Positions 1 to 7,915 of a DNA stretch of 50,375 nucleotides are shown here, piece by piece. Under the pieces are notes generated by a model. It saw only the letters and a list, made by a program, of their open reading frames with translations. It did not search any database and was not told the DNA's origin. Origin of the DNA: Paucimonas sp. (GTDB lineage: Bacteria; Pseudomonadota; Gammaproteobacteria; Pseudomonadales; Pseudomonadaceae); contig JAIRVG010000081.1 in assembly GCA_031253995.1 (NCBI GenBank), forward strand, positions 1 through 50,375. The letters run 5' to 3'. The position numbers and the translations under genes were made by a program. Positions within the stretch are counted from its first letter, which is position 1. Each line of letters opens with the position of its first letter.

Positions 1-1119
1 AAATGCCAGGCCATCATCGACAGCGTCAAGGCCAAGGGTAGCCTCAAGGTACCCGCCGACATCCAGGCCTTCTCGCTCAATGCCCTCGATGTCGAGGCGA
101 CCAAGGCGCTGATCCGCGAGACCGAATCGCAGATCGTGATCAACGTCGGTTCCGCCTTCCTCAACATGTCGGTGCTGCGTGCCTGCATCGATACCGGTGT
201 CGCCTACCTGGACACCGCGATCCACGAAGAACCGGGCAAGATCTGCGAAACCCCGCCCTGGTATGGCAACTACGAGTGGAAACACCTCGAAGAGTGCCAG
301 CAGAAGAACATCACGGCCATTCTCGGTGTCGGTTTCGACCCGGGTGTGGTCAACGCCTACGCGGCGCTGGCGAAACAACAGTACTTCGACCGCATCGACT
401 CGATCGACATTCTCGACGTCAATGCCGGGTCCCATGGCAAGTACTTCGCCACCAACTTCGATCCGGAAATCAACTTCCGTGAATTCACCGGACAGGTGTG
501 GAGCTGGCAGAACAGCCAGTGGACCAGCAACACCATGTTCGAAGTGAAGCGTACCGACGACCTGCCGGTGGTCGGTTCGCAGAATCTCTACCTCACCGGC
601 CACGATGAAGTGCACTCGCTGTCGAAGAACCTCGACGTGCCCAACGTGCGTTTCTGGATGAGCTTCGGCGAGCACTACATCAACGTGTTCACCGTGCTGA
701 AGAACCTCGGCCTGCTCTCCGAGCAACCGGTGAAGACCGCAGAAGGCCTGGAAGTGGTGCCGCTGAAAGTGGTCAAGGCCGTGCTGCCGGATCCGGCCTC
801 GCTGGCTCCGGGCTACACCGGCAAGACCTGCATCGGTGACCTGGTCAAGGGCACCAAGGACGGTCAGCCGCGCGAAGTCTTCATCTATAACGTGGCCGAC
901 CACGAGGAAGCCTACGCCGAGACCGACAGCCAGGGCATCTCCTACACCGCCGGTGTACCGCCAGTGGCTGCGGCCCTGCTGGTCGCCCGTGGCCAGTGGG
1001 ACGTGCAGCGCATGGTCAACGTCGAGGAACTACCGGCCGAGCCGTTCCTCCACGCCCTGGACGTGATGGGTCTGCCGACCCGCGTCAAGGACGAGAACGG
1101 TGACCGTCCTTGGGCCTGA
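1..1119 (+). CDS. Saccharopine dehydrogenase family protein, probable carboxynorspermidine dehydrogenase (5' truncated)
   Basis: The reading frame is open from the first base of the window to a TGA at 1117-1119, so the N-terminal part, including most of the NAD(P)-binding Rossmann fold, lies outside. The visible 372 residues have the family's signature features: the strand IVINVGSAF, the motif DTAIHE, FDPGVVNAY, and the C-terminal domain ending near PTRVKDENGDRPWA. Proteins of this kind (about 410 residues) reductively condense an aldehyde with a diamine to give carboxy(nor)spermidine in the alternative polyamine route. That role is family knowledge; the decarboxylase partner (nspC) is not downstream, and could lie upstream outside the window. 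A strong terminator follows directly, so this is the last gene of its unit. Confidence 0.85.
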   Translation, partial: KCQAIIDSVKAKGSLKVPADIQAFSLNALDVEATKALIRETESQIVINVGSAFLNMSVLRACIDTGVAYLDTAIHEEPGKICETPPWYGNYEWKHLEECQQKNITAILGVGFDPGVVNAYAALAKQQYFDRIDSIDILDVNAGSHGKYFATNFDPEINFREFTGQVWSWQNSQWTSNTMFEVKRTDDLPVVGSQNLYLTGHDEVHSLSKNLDVPNVRFWMSFGEHYINVFTVLKNLGLLSEQPVKTAEGLEVVPLKVVKAVLPDPASLAPGYTGKTCIGDLVKGTKDGQPREVFIYNVADHEEAYAETDSQGISYTAGVPPVAAALLVARGQWDVQRMVNVEELPAEPFLHALDVMGLPTRVKDENGDRPWA

Positions 1120-1142
1120 TGGGTTCATGAGGTGACAAGGAA

Positions 1143-1171
1143 GGGGCGCCCGCACAGGCGCCCCTTTTTTT
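1143..1171 (+). terminator. Rho-independent terminator after the saccharopine dehydrogenase gene
   Basis: A perfect 8-bp stem, GGGGCGCC (1143-1150) and GGCGCCCC (1157-1164), with a 6-nt loop, is followed by seven T residues (1165-1171). It starts 23 bases after the stop codon. Confidence 0.92.
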
Positions 1172-1176
1172 GAGCT

Positions 1177-1251
1177 GCAAGTTTCAAGCGGTAAGCAACA
1201 AGGAAAAGCAGTTCGCGGCGCTTTGGCCGTTTCTTGCAACTTGAAACTTGC
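1177..1251. repeat. Pseudomonas intergenic palindromic repeat (GCAAGTTTCAAG type)
   Basis: The 12-mer GCAAGTTTCAAG (1177-1188) recurs in perfect inverted orientation as CTTGAAACTTGC (1240-1251), around a 51-nt spacer that includes GCAGTTCGCGGCGC. Repeats of this composition (GCTGCAAG...CTTGAAGCTTGCAGC) are scattered in intergenic regions of P. fluorescens/P. putida genomes. No coding capacity is seen in 1120-1333. Confidence 0.6.
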
Positions 1252-1333
1252 CTCTATGCCCCCTCTGAAAAATCGTTTCAACCGCTTACAATCCCGCCCC
1301 ATTCCGTAGTCAACAAGAAAGGCCCGTCAGTAC

Positions 1334-2497
1334 ATGACGCTCGATCCACCCACCATGCTGGTGCTCACCATCGTGCTCGCCGCCACCGCGTCCGCCTACC
1401 TGGCGATCGAGTGGACCAGCGTGCGCGAATCGTCCCTGCTGTTCTGGAGCGCCGGCTTCGCCACCATCACCGTCGGCTCGACCCTGGCCCTGATGCGCAT
1501 GAACGGCCTGCTGGTCCTTGGCATCTGGTTCGCCAACGGTTTGCTGGTCACCGCCCATTGGCTGTTCCTGCTGGGGGTGGCGCGTTTCACCGAAACCCGC
1601 CTGTCCCGCGCCTGGTACCTGATCTTCGTGCTCTGGGCCGCGCTGCTGGCACTGCCCAACGCCGCCTGGTGGTCGAACGTGATGACCTTCGCCAACTCGG
1701 GACTGGTCGGCATCCTCGCCCTGCGCGCCAGCTTCCTGCTGCGCCCCCATGGCAAGTCGCTGAGCGTCGGTGCGGTGCAGTTGCGCTATGTGATGCTCAG
1801 TCACGGTCTCTTCTATTGCGTCAAGGCGCTGCTCGCGGTGATGCCTGGCGCCCTGCTCGACCTGGCGTCGTTCCGCGGCGAGATCATCCAGGTGTCGCTG
1901 GTGGAAGGTGCGGTAGCGCTGATGCTGATCGCCCTGTCGATGACCGGCAGCGAGCGCTACCGCCGGGAAAAACGCATCGCCCGCCTCGCCGCCCGCGACC
2001 CGCTGACCACCCTGTACAACCGCCGGGCCCTGGAAGTGCGAGCGCCGCGCTTGCTGGAGCACGTGTCGGTGCAGCAGCCGGGGGCCCTGCTGCTGATCGA
2101 TATCGACAACTTCAAGCTGGTCAACGATCTCTACGGACACCCGGCCGGCGACCGCCTGCTGGTCAACCTCAGCGACATGATCCTCGCCCAACTGCCCGAA
2201 GACGCGCTGGCCGCGCGGCTGGGGGGCGACGAATTCCTGATCCTGCTGGGCAATGCCTCCAGCGAACAGATCGTCGCCCTCGGCAGCGCCCTGCGTGAAC
2301 AGTTCCAGCGCGAGGCCACCGCCGCCTTCGACACCCCGGAGCCGGTGACCCTGAGCATCGGTGCCAACCTGTTCGAGTACCCGCCGGCAAGCCTGGCGGC
2401 GCTGATCGAGCAGAGCGATGCGGCGTTGTACGAGTCCAAGCGTGGGGGGCGGGACAGCATCAGGCTGGTGGACCGGACGATCAGCGGTCCGATCTGA
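1334..2497 (+). CDS. Membrane-anchored GGDEF diguanylate cyclase
   Basis: The 387-residue protein has about six hydrophobic segments in residues 1-205, then a GGDEF domain beginning at RDPLTTLYNRRALE (about 221-234). The active-site motif is an intact GGDEF (297-301), so it should make cyclic di-GMP from two GTP at the inner membrane. The product-inhibition site normally found just upstream (RxxD) reads PEDA (289-292) here, so allosteric inhibition by c-di-GMP through the canonical site is unlikely. No EAL or PAS domain is seen; the membrane part is the presumed sensor. The ATG at 1334 has only a weak purine stretch (AAGAAAGG) upstream. The gene stands alone between two repeat-containing intergenic regions. 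Confidence 0.93.
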   Translation: MTLDPPTMLVLTIVLAATASAYLAIEWTSVRESSLLFWSAGFATITVGSTLALMRMNGLLVLGIWFANGLLVTAHWLFLLGVARFTETRLSRAWYLIFVLWAALLALPNAAWWSNVMTFANSGLVGILALRASFLLRPHGKSLSVGAVQLRYVMLSHGLFYCVKALLAVMPGALLDLASFRGEIIQVSLVEGAVALMLIALSMTGSERYRREKRIARLAARDPLTTLYNRRALEVRAPRLLEHVSVQQPGALLLIDIDNFKLVNDLYGHPAGDRLLVNLSDMILAQLPEDALAARLGGDEFLILLGNASSEQIVALGSALREQFQREATAAFDTPEPVTLSIGANLFEYPPASLAALIEQSDAALYESKRGGRDSIRLVDRTISGPI

Positions 2498-2537
2498 AGC
2501 GCTTGGGGCAGTCCACATCCAGCGGCGCACCCGGCCC

Positions 2538-2727
2538 CTGTGGGAGCTGGCTTGCCAGCGATGAGGCCCTCAACGCTCGTGCAAGGTCTCGGCCCTGGCT
2601 CGGATGATCGGCTTGATCAGGTAGAAGGTGTTCTTGCCTTCCCAGTGATGTGGCGGCGGGCTTTTTCATGCCGGGAGGCTTTGTAGTGCCTGTGAGGGCG
2701 CTATCGCTGGCAAGCCAGTTCCCACAG
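2538..2727. repeat. Inverted REP pair (REPIN-like)
   Basis: The 25-mer beginning CTGTGGGAGCTGGCTTGCC (2538-2562) is matched by its inverted copy at 2703-2727 with one mismatch. A third copy of the same REP class lies at 11034-11058. Such REP doublets are mobilised in trans by RAYT transposases in Pseudomonas; no RAYT gene is present in this window. Confidence 0.8.
2570..2655 (-). pseudogene. Possible 28-codon C-terminal coding remnant between the REP copies
   Basis: Read on the minus strand, this stretch encodes a protein-like segment (WEGKNTFYLIKPIIRARAE) ending in TGA at 2570-2572, with a stop just upstream and no start codon. It lies between the two REP copies. The amino-acid composition looks like the end of a real protein, but I do not recognise the family. 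It could be a decayed gene end carried with the repeats, or chance. Confidence 0.2.
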
Positions 2728-2728
2728 G

Positions 2729-2782
2729 TTGGACTGCCCCCAAGAAGTTGGGCACCAATCCAACCCTTGGGGGGCAGTCCAA
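2729..2782. repeat. Hairpin of paired CAGTCCAA/TTGGACTG repeats downstream of the TonB receptor
   Basis: TTGGACTGCCCCCAAG (2729-2744) pairs with CTTGGGGGGCAGTCCAA (2766-2782) with one bulged base. A third, direct copy, CTTGGGGCAGTCCA, lies at 2502-2515 just after the diguanylate cyclase stop. The hairpin starts 14 bases downstream of the receptor stop codon. It lacks a T tract, so it is at best a mRNA 3'-end stabiliser rather than a classical terminator. Confidence 0.5.
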
Positions 2783-2796
2783 GGTCTGCGGCGGGA

Positions 2797-5202
2797 TCAG
2801 AAACGATACTTCGCCGTCACCCTGTAGTTCCTCGGTTCCCCCACGAAGTTACCGCCCACCGTGGTCATGATGCTGGAGTAGTAATCCCGGTCGAACACGT
2901 TGTTGGCATTCAGGCTCAGGGTCAGGTGGGAGTCCACGTCATAGCTGGCGAACAGGTCGGTCACCGCATAGCCGCCCTGCTCGATCCGGGCACTGCCTTC
3001 CGTGGCATACACATCGCTCTGCACATGCAACCCGCCTCCCACGCGCCAGCGGTTCAGGTCGCCCGGCAGGCGGTAGCTGGTGGCCAGCTTGAACAGGTTC
3101 AGCGGCAGGTTGGTGGCGTAGCGCTCGCCGCTGGACAAGGTGCCGATCGGCGCATACTCCGACGGTTTCTGGTGCTTGGCATAGTTGTAGGTGTATCCCG
3201 CCGACACCTGCCAGTCCGGCAGCACCTCGCCGCTGACCTCCAGCTCGATACCGCGGCTGCGCACTTCACCGGCCGAGGCGTAGCAATCACGACCGCCACA
3301 GCCGCCGACGATAGGGTCAGGCAGGTTCTCCAGGTCGATCTGGAACAGCGCCACGCTGGCATTCAGGCGTCCGTCGAAGTACTCGCCCTTGAGGCCGATC
3401 TCGTAGTTGCTGCCCTCCTGCGGGTCGAGCAGGCCACCGGTCGGGGTCTGGTAGTTCTGCGGATTGAAGATCCGCGTCCAGCTGGCATAGGCGGTGTAGG
3501 TGTCGTTGAGGTCATAGGTGAAGCCAAGGTACGGGGTGAACTCGCGGGTGACCTTGTACGCGTCATCGCCGGTCCAGGTCCCCGCATGGCTGGTCAACTC
3601 GTATTCGTACCAGTCCAGACGCCCGCCCGTGGCCAGCTTGAGCCGGTCGGTGAGGCTGAAACGCGCGGTGAGGTAGACGCTGGACTGCTTGACCTCGCCC
3701 TCCCGCGACCAGGCATAGGTGATCGTCGGCTTGGGCACCGACTTGCCGTCGAAGCCCAGCGGATCGAACTCATAGGCGTCGGCGCCAAGCGGCCAGCCGC
3801 CAGGACCGTCGTCGATGTCCTGGTTGCGGTAGCTGCCGCCCACCACCAGCTCATGGGTCCGGCCGAACAGCTGGAACGGCCCGCTGGCATAGCCGTCGAG
3901 GCTGGCCTGGGTGTTTTCGTAGTGGTACTTGCCATAGCCGAAGCCGAAATCGCGGGCGCTGGGATCCGGGCGATACAGGTAGGAGCCGAACATGTCCATC
4001 TCGCTTTTCAGCGCAGTGGCGGCGAGCTTGCCGGTCCAGCCATTGGCGAAGCGCCGGGTGATGTCGGCGAAGACCGTGCTGGTCTCCTTGTCCCAGTACG
4101 ACCAGTTGGGGCTCTGGCGCCGCGAGCGGGAAATGTCGAGGAAGCTGCCGTCGGGGTTGGTGCCGCGGCCGTTCCAGTCGGCGCCGGGGTTGTTGTCCTG
4201 GCTCCAGCTGGCACCGAGGCTCACCGTGGTGTCTTCGTCCAGGTCGCCTTCGAGCACGCCATAGACCAGGCTGCGGCGATTCTGGTAGTCGTCGATGAAG
4301 GAGTTCTTGTCCTGCAGCGACAGCACCGTGCGCCCGCGCAGGCTGCCCGTCGCGTTCAGCGGGCCGCTCAGGTCCAGCTCGGTGCGGTAGTCGTCCCAAC
4401 TGCCAGCGCCGGCGCTGATGCTGCCCTGGAGGGTGTCGGTCGGGCGCTTGCGCACCAGGTTGATCGAGCCACCCGGGGAGCCGGCGCCCTCCATCAGGCC
4501 GGCGGCGCCGCGCACCACCTCGACCCGGTCGTACATCGACAGCAGGCCGGTGGACAGGCTGGCCTCGTCGTACTGCACCGGAATGCCGTCGACCATCAGG
4601 TTGCTCAGCTGGAAGCCCCGGGCGTTGTAGCGCTCGCGCTCGCCGCCCCACTTGGTCACGGTGAGACCGGTGGTGTACTTCACCGCGTCGCCGAGGGTGG
4701 TCATGGCCTGGTCCTCGATGCGCTGGCGGCTGACCACGCTGACCGACTGCGGGGTCTCGCGCGGTGTCAGGGCCAGCTTGGTGCCGCTGCTCATGGTGCC
4801 GGTAGTGTAGGAACCGGTGCCCTCGCTGGTGGCGCCGAGCTGGCTGGCATTGACGCTGGTGGCGCCCAGTTCCAGTGCCGCGCTGTCGCCCTGCGGCGGC
4901 GAGACCAGGTAGCTGCCATCGGTGGTCCTCTGCACCGTCAGCCGCGTCCCCCGCAGCAGGCGCTGCAGGGCCTGCTCCACGGTCAGCTCGCCGCTGAGGC
5001 CGGGGGCGCGCAGGCCCTCGGCGCTGTCGGTGGCGAACAGGATGCGGGCGCCGGTCTGCCCGGCCAGGGCGTTCAGCGCCTGGTCCAGCGGTTGCGCCGG
5101 CAGGTTCACGGCGTGGCTGGCCTCCTGGGCATGCAGCGTCGACGCGAGGGTGATGCCGGCGGCCAGCAGCGACAGGCGCCGCGAGAATGCGATGGTGCTC
5201 AT
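2797..5202 (-). CDS. TonB-dependent ferric-siderophore receptor with signalling (STN) domain, FpvA-like
   Basis: The 801-residue outer-membrane receptor carries a signal peptide (about 1-25, ending near STLHAQ) and a secretin/TonB N-terminal signalling domain (about 30-85, PLDQALNALAGQTG). A plug follows with TPRETPQSVSVVSRQRI and GSPGGSINLVRKRPT, then a 22-strand-type barrel ending in the terminal phenylalanine YRF. Overall the motifs and length resemble FpvA-type ferripyoverdine receptors. It imports a ferric siderophore with TonB energy and passes an occupancy signal through the STN domain to the anti-sigma factor encoded just upstream. A 100-bp gap separates it from the FecR-like gene, the expected place for the promoter recognised by the partner sigma factor; I could not define that promoter. 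The ligand cannot be told from sequence. Confidence 0.93.
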   Translation of the reverse strand: MSTIAFSRRLSLLAAGITLASTLHAQEASHAVNLPAQPLDQALNALAGQTGARILFATDSAEGLRAPGLSGELTVEQALQRLLRGTRLTVQRTTDGSYLVSPPQGDSAALELGATSVNASQLGATSEGTGSYTTGTMSSGTKLALTPRETPQSVSVVSRQRIEDQAMTTLGDAVKYTTGLTVTKWGGERERYNARGFQLSNLMVDGIPVQYDEASLSTGLLSMYDRVEVVRGAAGLMEGAGSPGGSINLVRKRPTDTLQGSISAGAGSWDDYRTELDLSGPLNATGSLRGRTVLSLQDKNSFIDDYQNRRSLVYGVLEGDLDEDTTVSLGASWSQDNNPGADWNGRGTNPDGSFLDISRSRRQSPNWSYWDKETSTVFADITRRFANGWTGKLAATALKSEMDMFGSYLYRPDPSARDFGFGYGKYHYENTQASLDGYASGPFQLFGRTHELVVGGSYRNQDIDDGPGGWPLGADAYEFDPLGFDGKSVPKPTITYAWSREGEVKQSSVYLTARFSLTDRLKLATGGRLDWYEYELTSHAGTWTGDDAYKVTREFTPYLGFTYDLNDTYTAYASWTRIFNPQNYQTPTGGLLDPQEGSNYEIGLKGEYFDGRLNASVALFQIDLENLPDPIVGGCGGRDCYASAGEVRSRGIELEVSGEVLPDWQVSAGYTYNYAKHQKPSEYAPIGTLSSGERYATNLPLNLFKLATSYRLPGDLNRWRVGGGLHVQSDVYATEGSARIEQGGYAVTDLFASYDVDSHLTLSLNANNVFDRDYYSSIMTTVGGNFVGEPRNYRVTAKYRF

Positions 5203-5302
5203 TTGACTCCCCAGATGCAGGTTCGAAAGTGACCTTCACAGGGAGTGGCGAATGGCACCGGGAAAATGTTGAGGTCGGGAATGAAAAATATTCTCTTTTC
5301 CG

Positions 5303-6133
5303 TCAGCGGGCACGAATCGTCAGGCTGCCGTCCTCGCCGCGCAGCAGGCTCACCGGCAAAATCGCCGGCAGGCCGTCGAGCAGGGTTTCCACCGCCACGC
5401 TGTCGAACTCGCCGGACAGGCGCAACTGCCCGACCCGTGCGTCGGCCAGGCGGATGGGGGCCTGGCGATAGCGTTGCAGGTCGACGATGACTTCGCGCAG
5501 CGGCGTGCCGTCGAAGCGCAGCTTGCCCTGCTGCCAGGCGGTGATCCGCGCCGGATCGACCTTGCCCACCGCACTGAGCTGCTGCTCGTTGGCCAGCAGC
5601 ACCTGGCCTTGGCGGAGACGGCTGGAACCGGCCGCCCGGTTGGACACTTCCACCTCGCCTTCGACCACCGCCACGGCCACGCCGCGGCTGTCGCTGCGCA
5701 CGTTGAACACCGTGCCGATATCCCGCACCGACACACCCTGGCTGCGCACGATGAACGGCTGCGGCCCGTGGGCCACGGTGAAGGTCGCCTCGCCTTCGAG
5801 CAGCTCGAACTGGCGGCTGCGCAGGCGGTGTTCGATGCGCAGGTGGCTGGCGCTGTCGAGAATCAGCGTGCTGCCGTCGGCCAGTTGCCGGCTGTCGCGG
5901 CTGCCCACCGGGACGTGGATGTCCTCGCTGTACCAGGACGGATCGAGGAACCACAGCCCCGTCGCCAGTACCAGCAGTGACAGGCCGCCGCCCAGGGTCT
6001 GCTTGCGCCGCCGTTGTCGTGCAGTCTGCGCCTTGGCCTCGGCCAGCAGCGCTTCACGGGAGGGTACGCGGTCGCGCAGGGCCTGTTCGAAAGGGCTCAG
6101 GGCATCGCTGGCGGGTTTGTCCTGGCGGTTCAT
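5303..6133 (-). CDS. FecR/FpvR-like anti-sigma factor (short form)
   Basis: The 276-residue protein has a cytoplasmic N-terminus (1-47), one transmembrane helix (about 48-64, LGGGLSLLVLATGLWFL) and a periplasmic FecR domain with VPVGSRDSRQLADGSTLILDSAS and the central GEATFTVAH and VRDIGTVFNV motifs. Its C-terminal part (LRFDGTPLREVIVDLQRY, then LSGEFD) is the STN-like region that contacts the receptor. It is shorter than typical FecR/FpvR (about 315-330); the cytoplasmic part lacks the usual WxxRL-type segment, so its sigma-binding surface is reduced or divergent. Its ATG overlaps the sigma-factor stop by 4 bases (ATGA), indicating translational coupling. Confidence 0.9.
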   Translation of the reverse strand: MNRQDKPASDALSPFEQALRDRVPSREALLAEAKAQTARQRRRKQTLGGGLSLLVLATGLWFLDPSWYSEDIHVPVGSRDSRQLADGSTLILDSASHLRIEHRLRSRQFELLEGEATFTVAHGPQPFIVRSQGVSVRDIGTVFNVRSDSRGVAVAVVEGEVEVSNRAAGSSRLRQGQVLLANEQQLSAVGKVDPARITAWQQGKLRFDGTPLREVIVDLQRYRQAPIRLADARVGQLRLSGEFDSVAVETLLDGLPAILPVSLLRGEDGSLTIRAR

Positions 6134-6660
6134 TTCGCCAGGGCCCGACGTGCCGGTTCCCAGTCGCGGACGATGGCCTGCATCGCCCGGGAGAAGTGCT
6201 GGGTGACCATGTTCAGCGAGATGCCCAGCTCGGCGGCGATCTCCTTCTGCGCCATGCCGTGGATGCGATGCAGCAGGAACACCTGGCGCGCCCGCGCCGG
6301 CAGCGCCTCTATGATCGCCAGCAGCGCCTGCAACTGCTGTTCGAAGTCCAGGCTGGCGGCGCCGTCCAGGTCATGGACATGCCAGTCCGGCACCTCGGCG
6401 GTGAATTCGATATGGGCGGCGTGGGTGTTGTCGGCACGACGGCGGTCGATGGCCTTGTTGAACGACACCTTGCGCAGGAAGGCGAACGGCAGCTTCACCG
6501 GCTGCTGCGGTGGTTTCTCCAGCAACTGCACGCACACGTCATGCACCACCTCGCGGGCGAACTGGCTGCCCTGGAAGCGCCGGCGGATATAGGCGACCAG
6601 GTCGTCGTAGTGCAAGGCCAGGGCCCCGATCAGCTCGGGATTGGAGGAGGATTCGGACAT
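6130..6660 (-). CDS. ECF sigma factor, FecI/FpvI-like
   Basis: The 176-residue protein has the two ECF sigma regions: region 2 (LVAYIRRRFQGSQFAREVVHDV; FLRKVSFNKAIDRRRAD) and region 4 with a helix-turn-helix (ARQVFLLHRIHGMAQKEIAAELGISLNMVTQH). The start MSESSSNPEL is chosen at 6660 because an upstream in-frame ATG (6705) would put the protein start inside the promoter elements described below. It is the first gene of a sigma / anti-sigma / TonB receptor unit and should direct transcription of the receptor gene when the siderophore is bound. Confidence 0.9.
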   Translation of the reverse strand: MSESSSNPELIGALALHYDDLVAYIRRRFQGSQFAREVVHDVCVQLLEKPPQQPVKLPFAFLRKVSFNKAIDRRRADNTHAAHIEFTAEVPDWHVHDLDGAASLDFEQQLQALLAIIEALPARARQVFLLHRIHGMAQKEIAAELGISLNMVTQHFSRAMQAIVRDWEPARRALAK

Positions 6661-6674
6661 GACGGGGACAAGTG

Positions 6675-6697
6675 TGCGAATGAAAGTGGTTCGCATT
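6675..6697. promoter_or_regulatory. Fur-box-like dyad over the transcription start of the iron-signalling unit
   Basis: TGCGAA (6675-6680) and TTCGCA (6690-6695) form a perfect 6-bp dyad around 9 bases. The stretch GCGAATGAAAGTGGTTCGCATT keeps the GAAT...ATT character of Pseudomonas Fur sites and overlaps the -10 element, as expected for iron repression. The match to the full 19-bp consensus is partial. Confidence 0.45.
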
Positions 6698-6722
6698 ATA
6701 GACATGGCGATTTGCTTGCCAA
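6695..6722 (-). promoter_or_regulatory. Sigma70-type promoter of the ECF sigma gene
   Basis: On the minus strand, TTGGCA (6717-6722) and a perfect TATAAT (6695-6700) are separated by 16 bases. The predicted start of transcription is about 28 bases upstream of the chosen ATG. Confidence 0.7.
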
Positions 6723-6769
6723 GTCGTCAGGGTTGAATATCGGGATCCGCACCCTCGACGGAGAACGCC

Positions 6770-7213
6770 ATGACCGCAGTGCCCGTGTACCTGGATGACC
6801 TGAAGGCAGGCGATGTTTTCGTCAGCGCCAGCTACACGCTGGATGCCGACCAGATCGTCGCATTTGCCACGCAATTCGACCCACAGCCGTTCCATGTCGA
6901 CGCCGAGGCGGCCAAGGACAGCTTCTTCCAGGGCCTGGCCGCCAGCGGCTGGCACACCGCGGCGATCACCATGAAGCTGCTGGTGCAGAGCCTGCCCCTG
7001 GCCCGCGGGGTGATCGGCGCCGGAGGCGAAATCAGCTGGCCCCAGGCGACCCGGCCGGGGGATGAGCTCAAGGTCACTACCACGGTGCTGGAGATCATTC
7101 CGTCGCGCTCCAAACCGGATCGGGGGATGGTGGTGGTGCAGTCGCTGACCACCAACCAGCGGGAAGAGGTGTGCCAGAAGCTGACCTCGAAAGTGTTGTG
7201 TTTTCGGCGATGA
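6770..7213 (+). CDS. MaoC-like hot-dog-fold dehydratase
   Basis: The 147-residue protein matches the MaoC/(R)-specific enoyl-CoA hydratase family. It has an N-terminal strand region, the helix QIVAFATQFDPQPFHVD containing the catalytic-type Asp37 and His42, then FFQGLAASGWHTAAITMKLLV and the C-terminal RPGDELKVTTTVLEI. Members hydrate or dehydrate acyl-CoA substrates; the substrate here is unknown. ATG 6770 follows a purine-rich GGAGAACGCC. The stop overlaps the start of the next gene by 4 bases (ATGA), so the two are co-translated. The 5' side is divergent from the ECF sigma gene. Confidence 0.88.
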   Translation: MTAVPVYLDDLKAGDVFVSASYTLDADQIVAFATQFDPQPFHVDAEAAKDSFFQGLAASGWHTAAITMKLLVQSLPLARGVIGAGGEISWPQATRPGDELKVTTTVLEIIPSRSKPDRGMVVVQSLTTNQREEVCQKLTSKVLCFRR

Positions 7214-7722
7214 TCATCGTGAGCCCGCTACGGGCTGAGCAGTGGCCGTTGTATCGCGACCTGCGCCTGCGGGCGCTGCGGGATGCGCCGCAGGCATTCG
7301 GCAGTACCTTCGAAGCGGAGGTGACGCGCACGGATGAGGACTGGGCGCAACGGGCGATGCGAGCAGCGAATGGCGATGCAGACAAGGCCTGGGTCGCCGT
7401 CCATGGCGAGGATGCTTGCGGCCTGGTCTGGGGCAAGCGGGTTGCCGAGGACACGGTGGAGGTGTTCCAGATGTGGGTCGATCCGCAGGCACGGGGGTTG
7501 GGTGCCGGGCGGTGTTTGCTCGAAGCGGTGATTGCCTGGGCGCGGAGGCTGGGTGTCGCCAGGGTTTGCCTGGGAGTGACAGACGGCGAGTCGGCAGCAG
7601 TTCGCTTGTATCGGGCCCATGGGTTCCGACCGGTTGGAGCACTGGAGCCTTTGCGGGAGGGGTCGCCGCTGATGTGCCAGGCCATGGAATTGCGGCTGGC
7701 ACGGGTATCTACACGGCTCTGA
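7210..7722 (+). CDS. GNAT family N-acetyltransferase
   Basis: The 170-residue protein starts MIIVSPLRAEQWPLYRDLRLRAL; this ATG overlaps the MaoC stop by 4 bases and is preferred over an in-frame ATG at 7171 inside that gene. The acetyl-CoA-binding motif A reads VFQMWVDPQARGLGAGRCLLE, followed by LGVARVCLGVTDGESAAVRLY and HGFRPVG, the standard end of the GNAT fold. It transfers an acetyl group from acetyl-CoA to an amine; the target is not predictable. Confidence 0.88.
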   Translation: MIIVSPLRAEQWPLYRDLRLRALRDAPQAFGSTFEAEVTRTDEDWAQRAMRAANGDADKAWVAVHGEDACGLVWGKRVAEDTVEVFQMWVDPQARGLGAGRCLLEAVIAWARRLGVARVCLGVTDGESAAVRLYRAHGFRPVGALEPLREGSPLMCQAMELRLARVSTRL

Positions 7723-7763
7723 ACGCCTGACAAGTGCTCGCCTTGAGCCTTGTAGCGCCGTTG

Positions 7764-7795
7764 AGATCGAGCGACGCGCGGGCGGCGCTTGATCT
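7764..7795. repeat. Imperfect palindrome (AGATCGAGCG / CGCTTGATCT)
   Basis: Two 10-bp arms with one mismatch (7764-7773 and 7786-7795) flank GC-rich ACGCGCGGGCGG. It lies 42 bases after the GNAT stop, has no T tract, and resembles a palindrome class frequent between Pseudomonas genes. The remaining part of 7723-7915 holds nothing else recognisable. Confidence 0.4.
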
Positions 7796-7915
7796 GGAGG
7801 GTGCTGGAAAAACATCGACATGCACAGCGATGCGCCGCGCAACGTCATGGCAAAGCGGGGATTCCAGCGGCAAATCTGGCAGAATCCCCATCCTTGCCGA
7901 AAAGGAATTCCCATC

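Noticed and set aside
2650..5232. Open frame of 860 codons on the plus strand opposite the TonB receptor
   Set aside because: It is antisense to a clearly recognisable receptor and has a low-complexity Ala/Gly/Val/Gln/His composition typical of GC-rich reverse-frame shadows.
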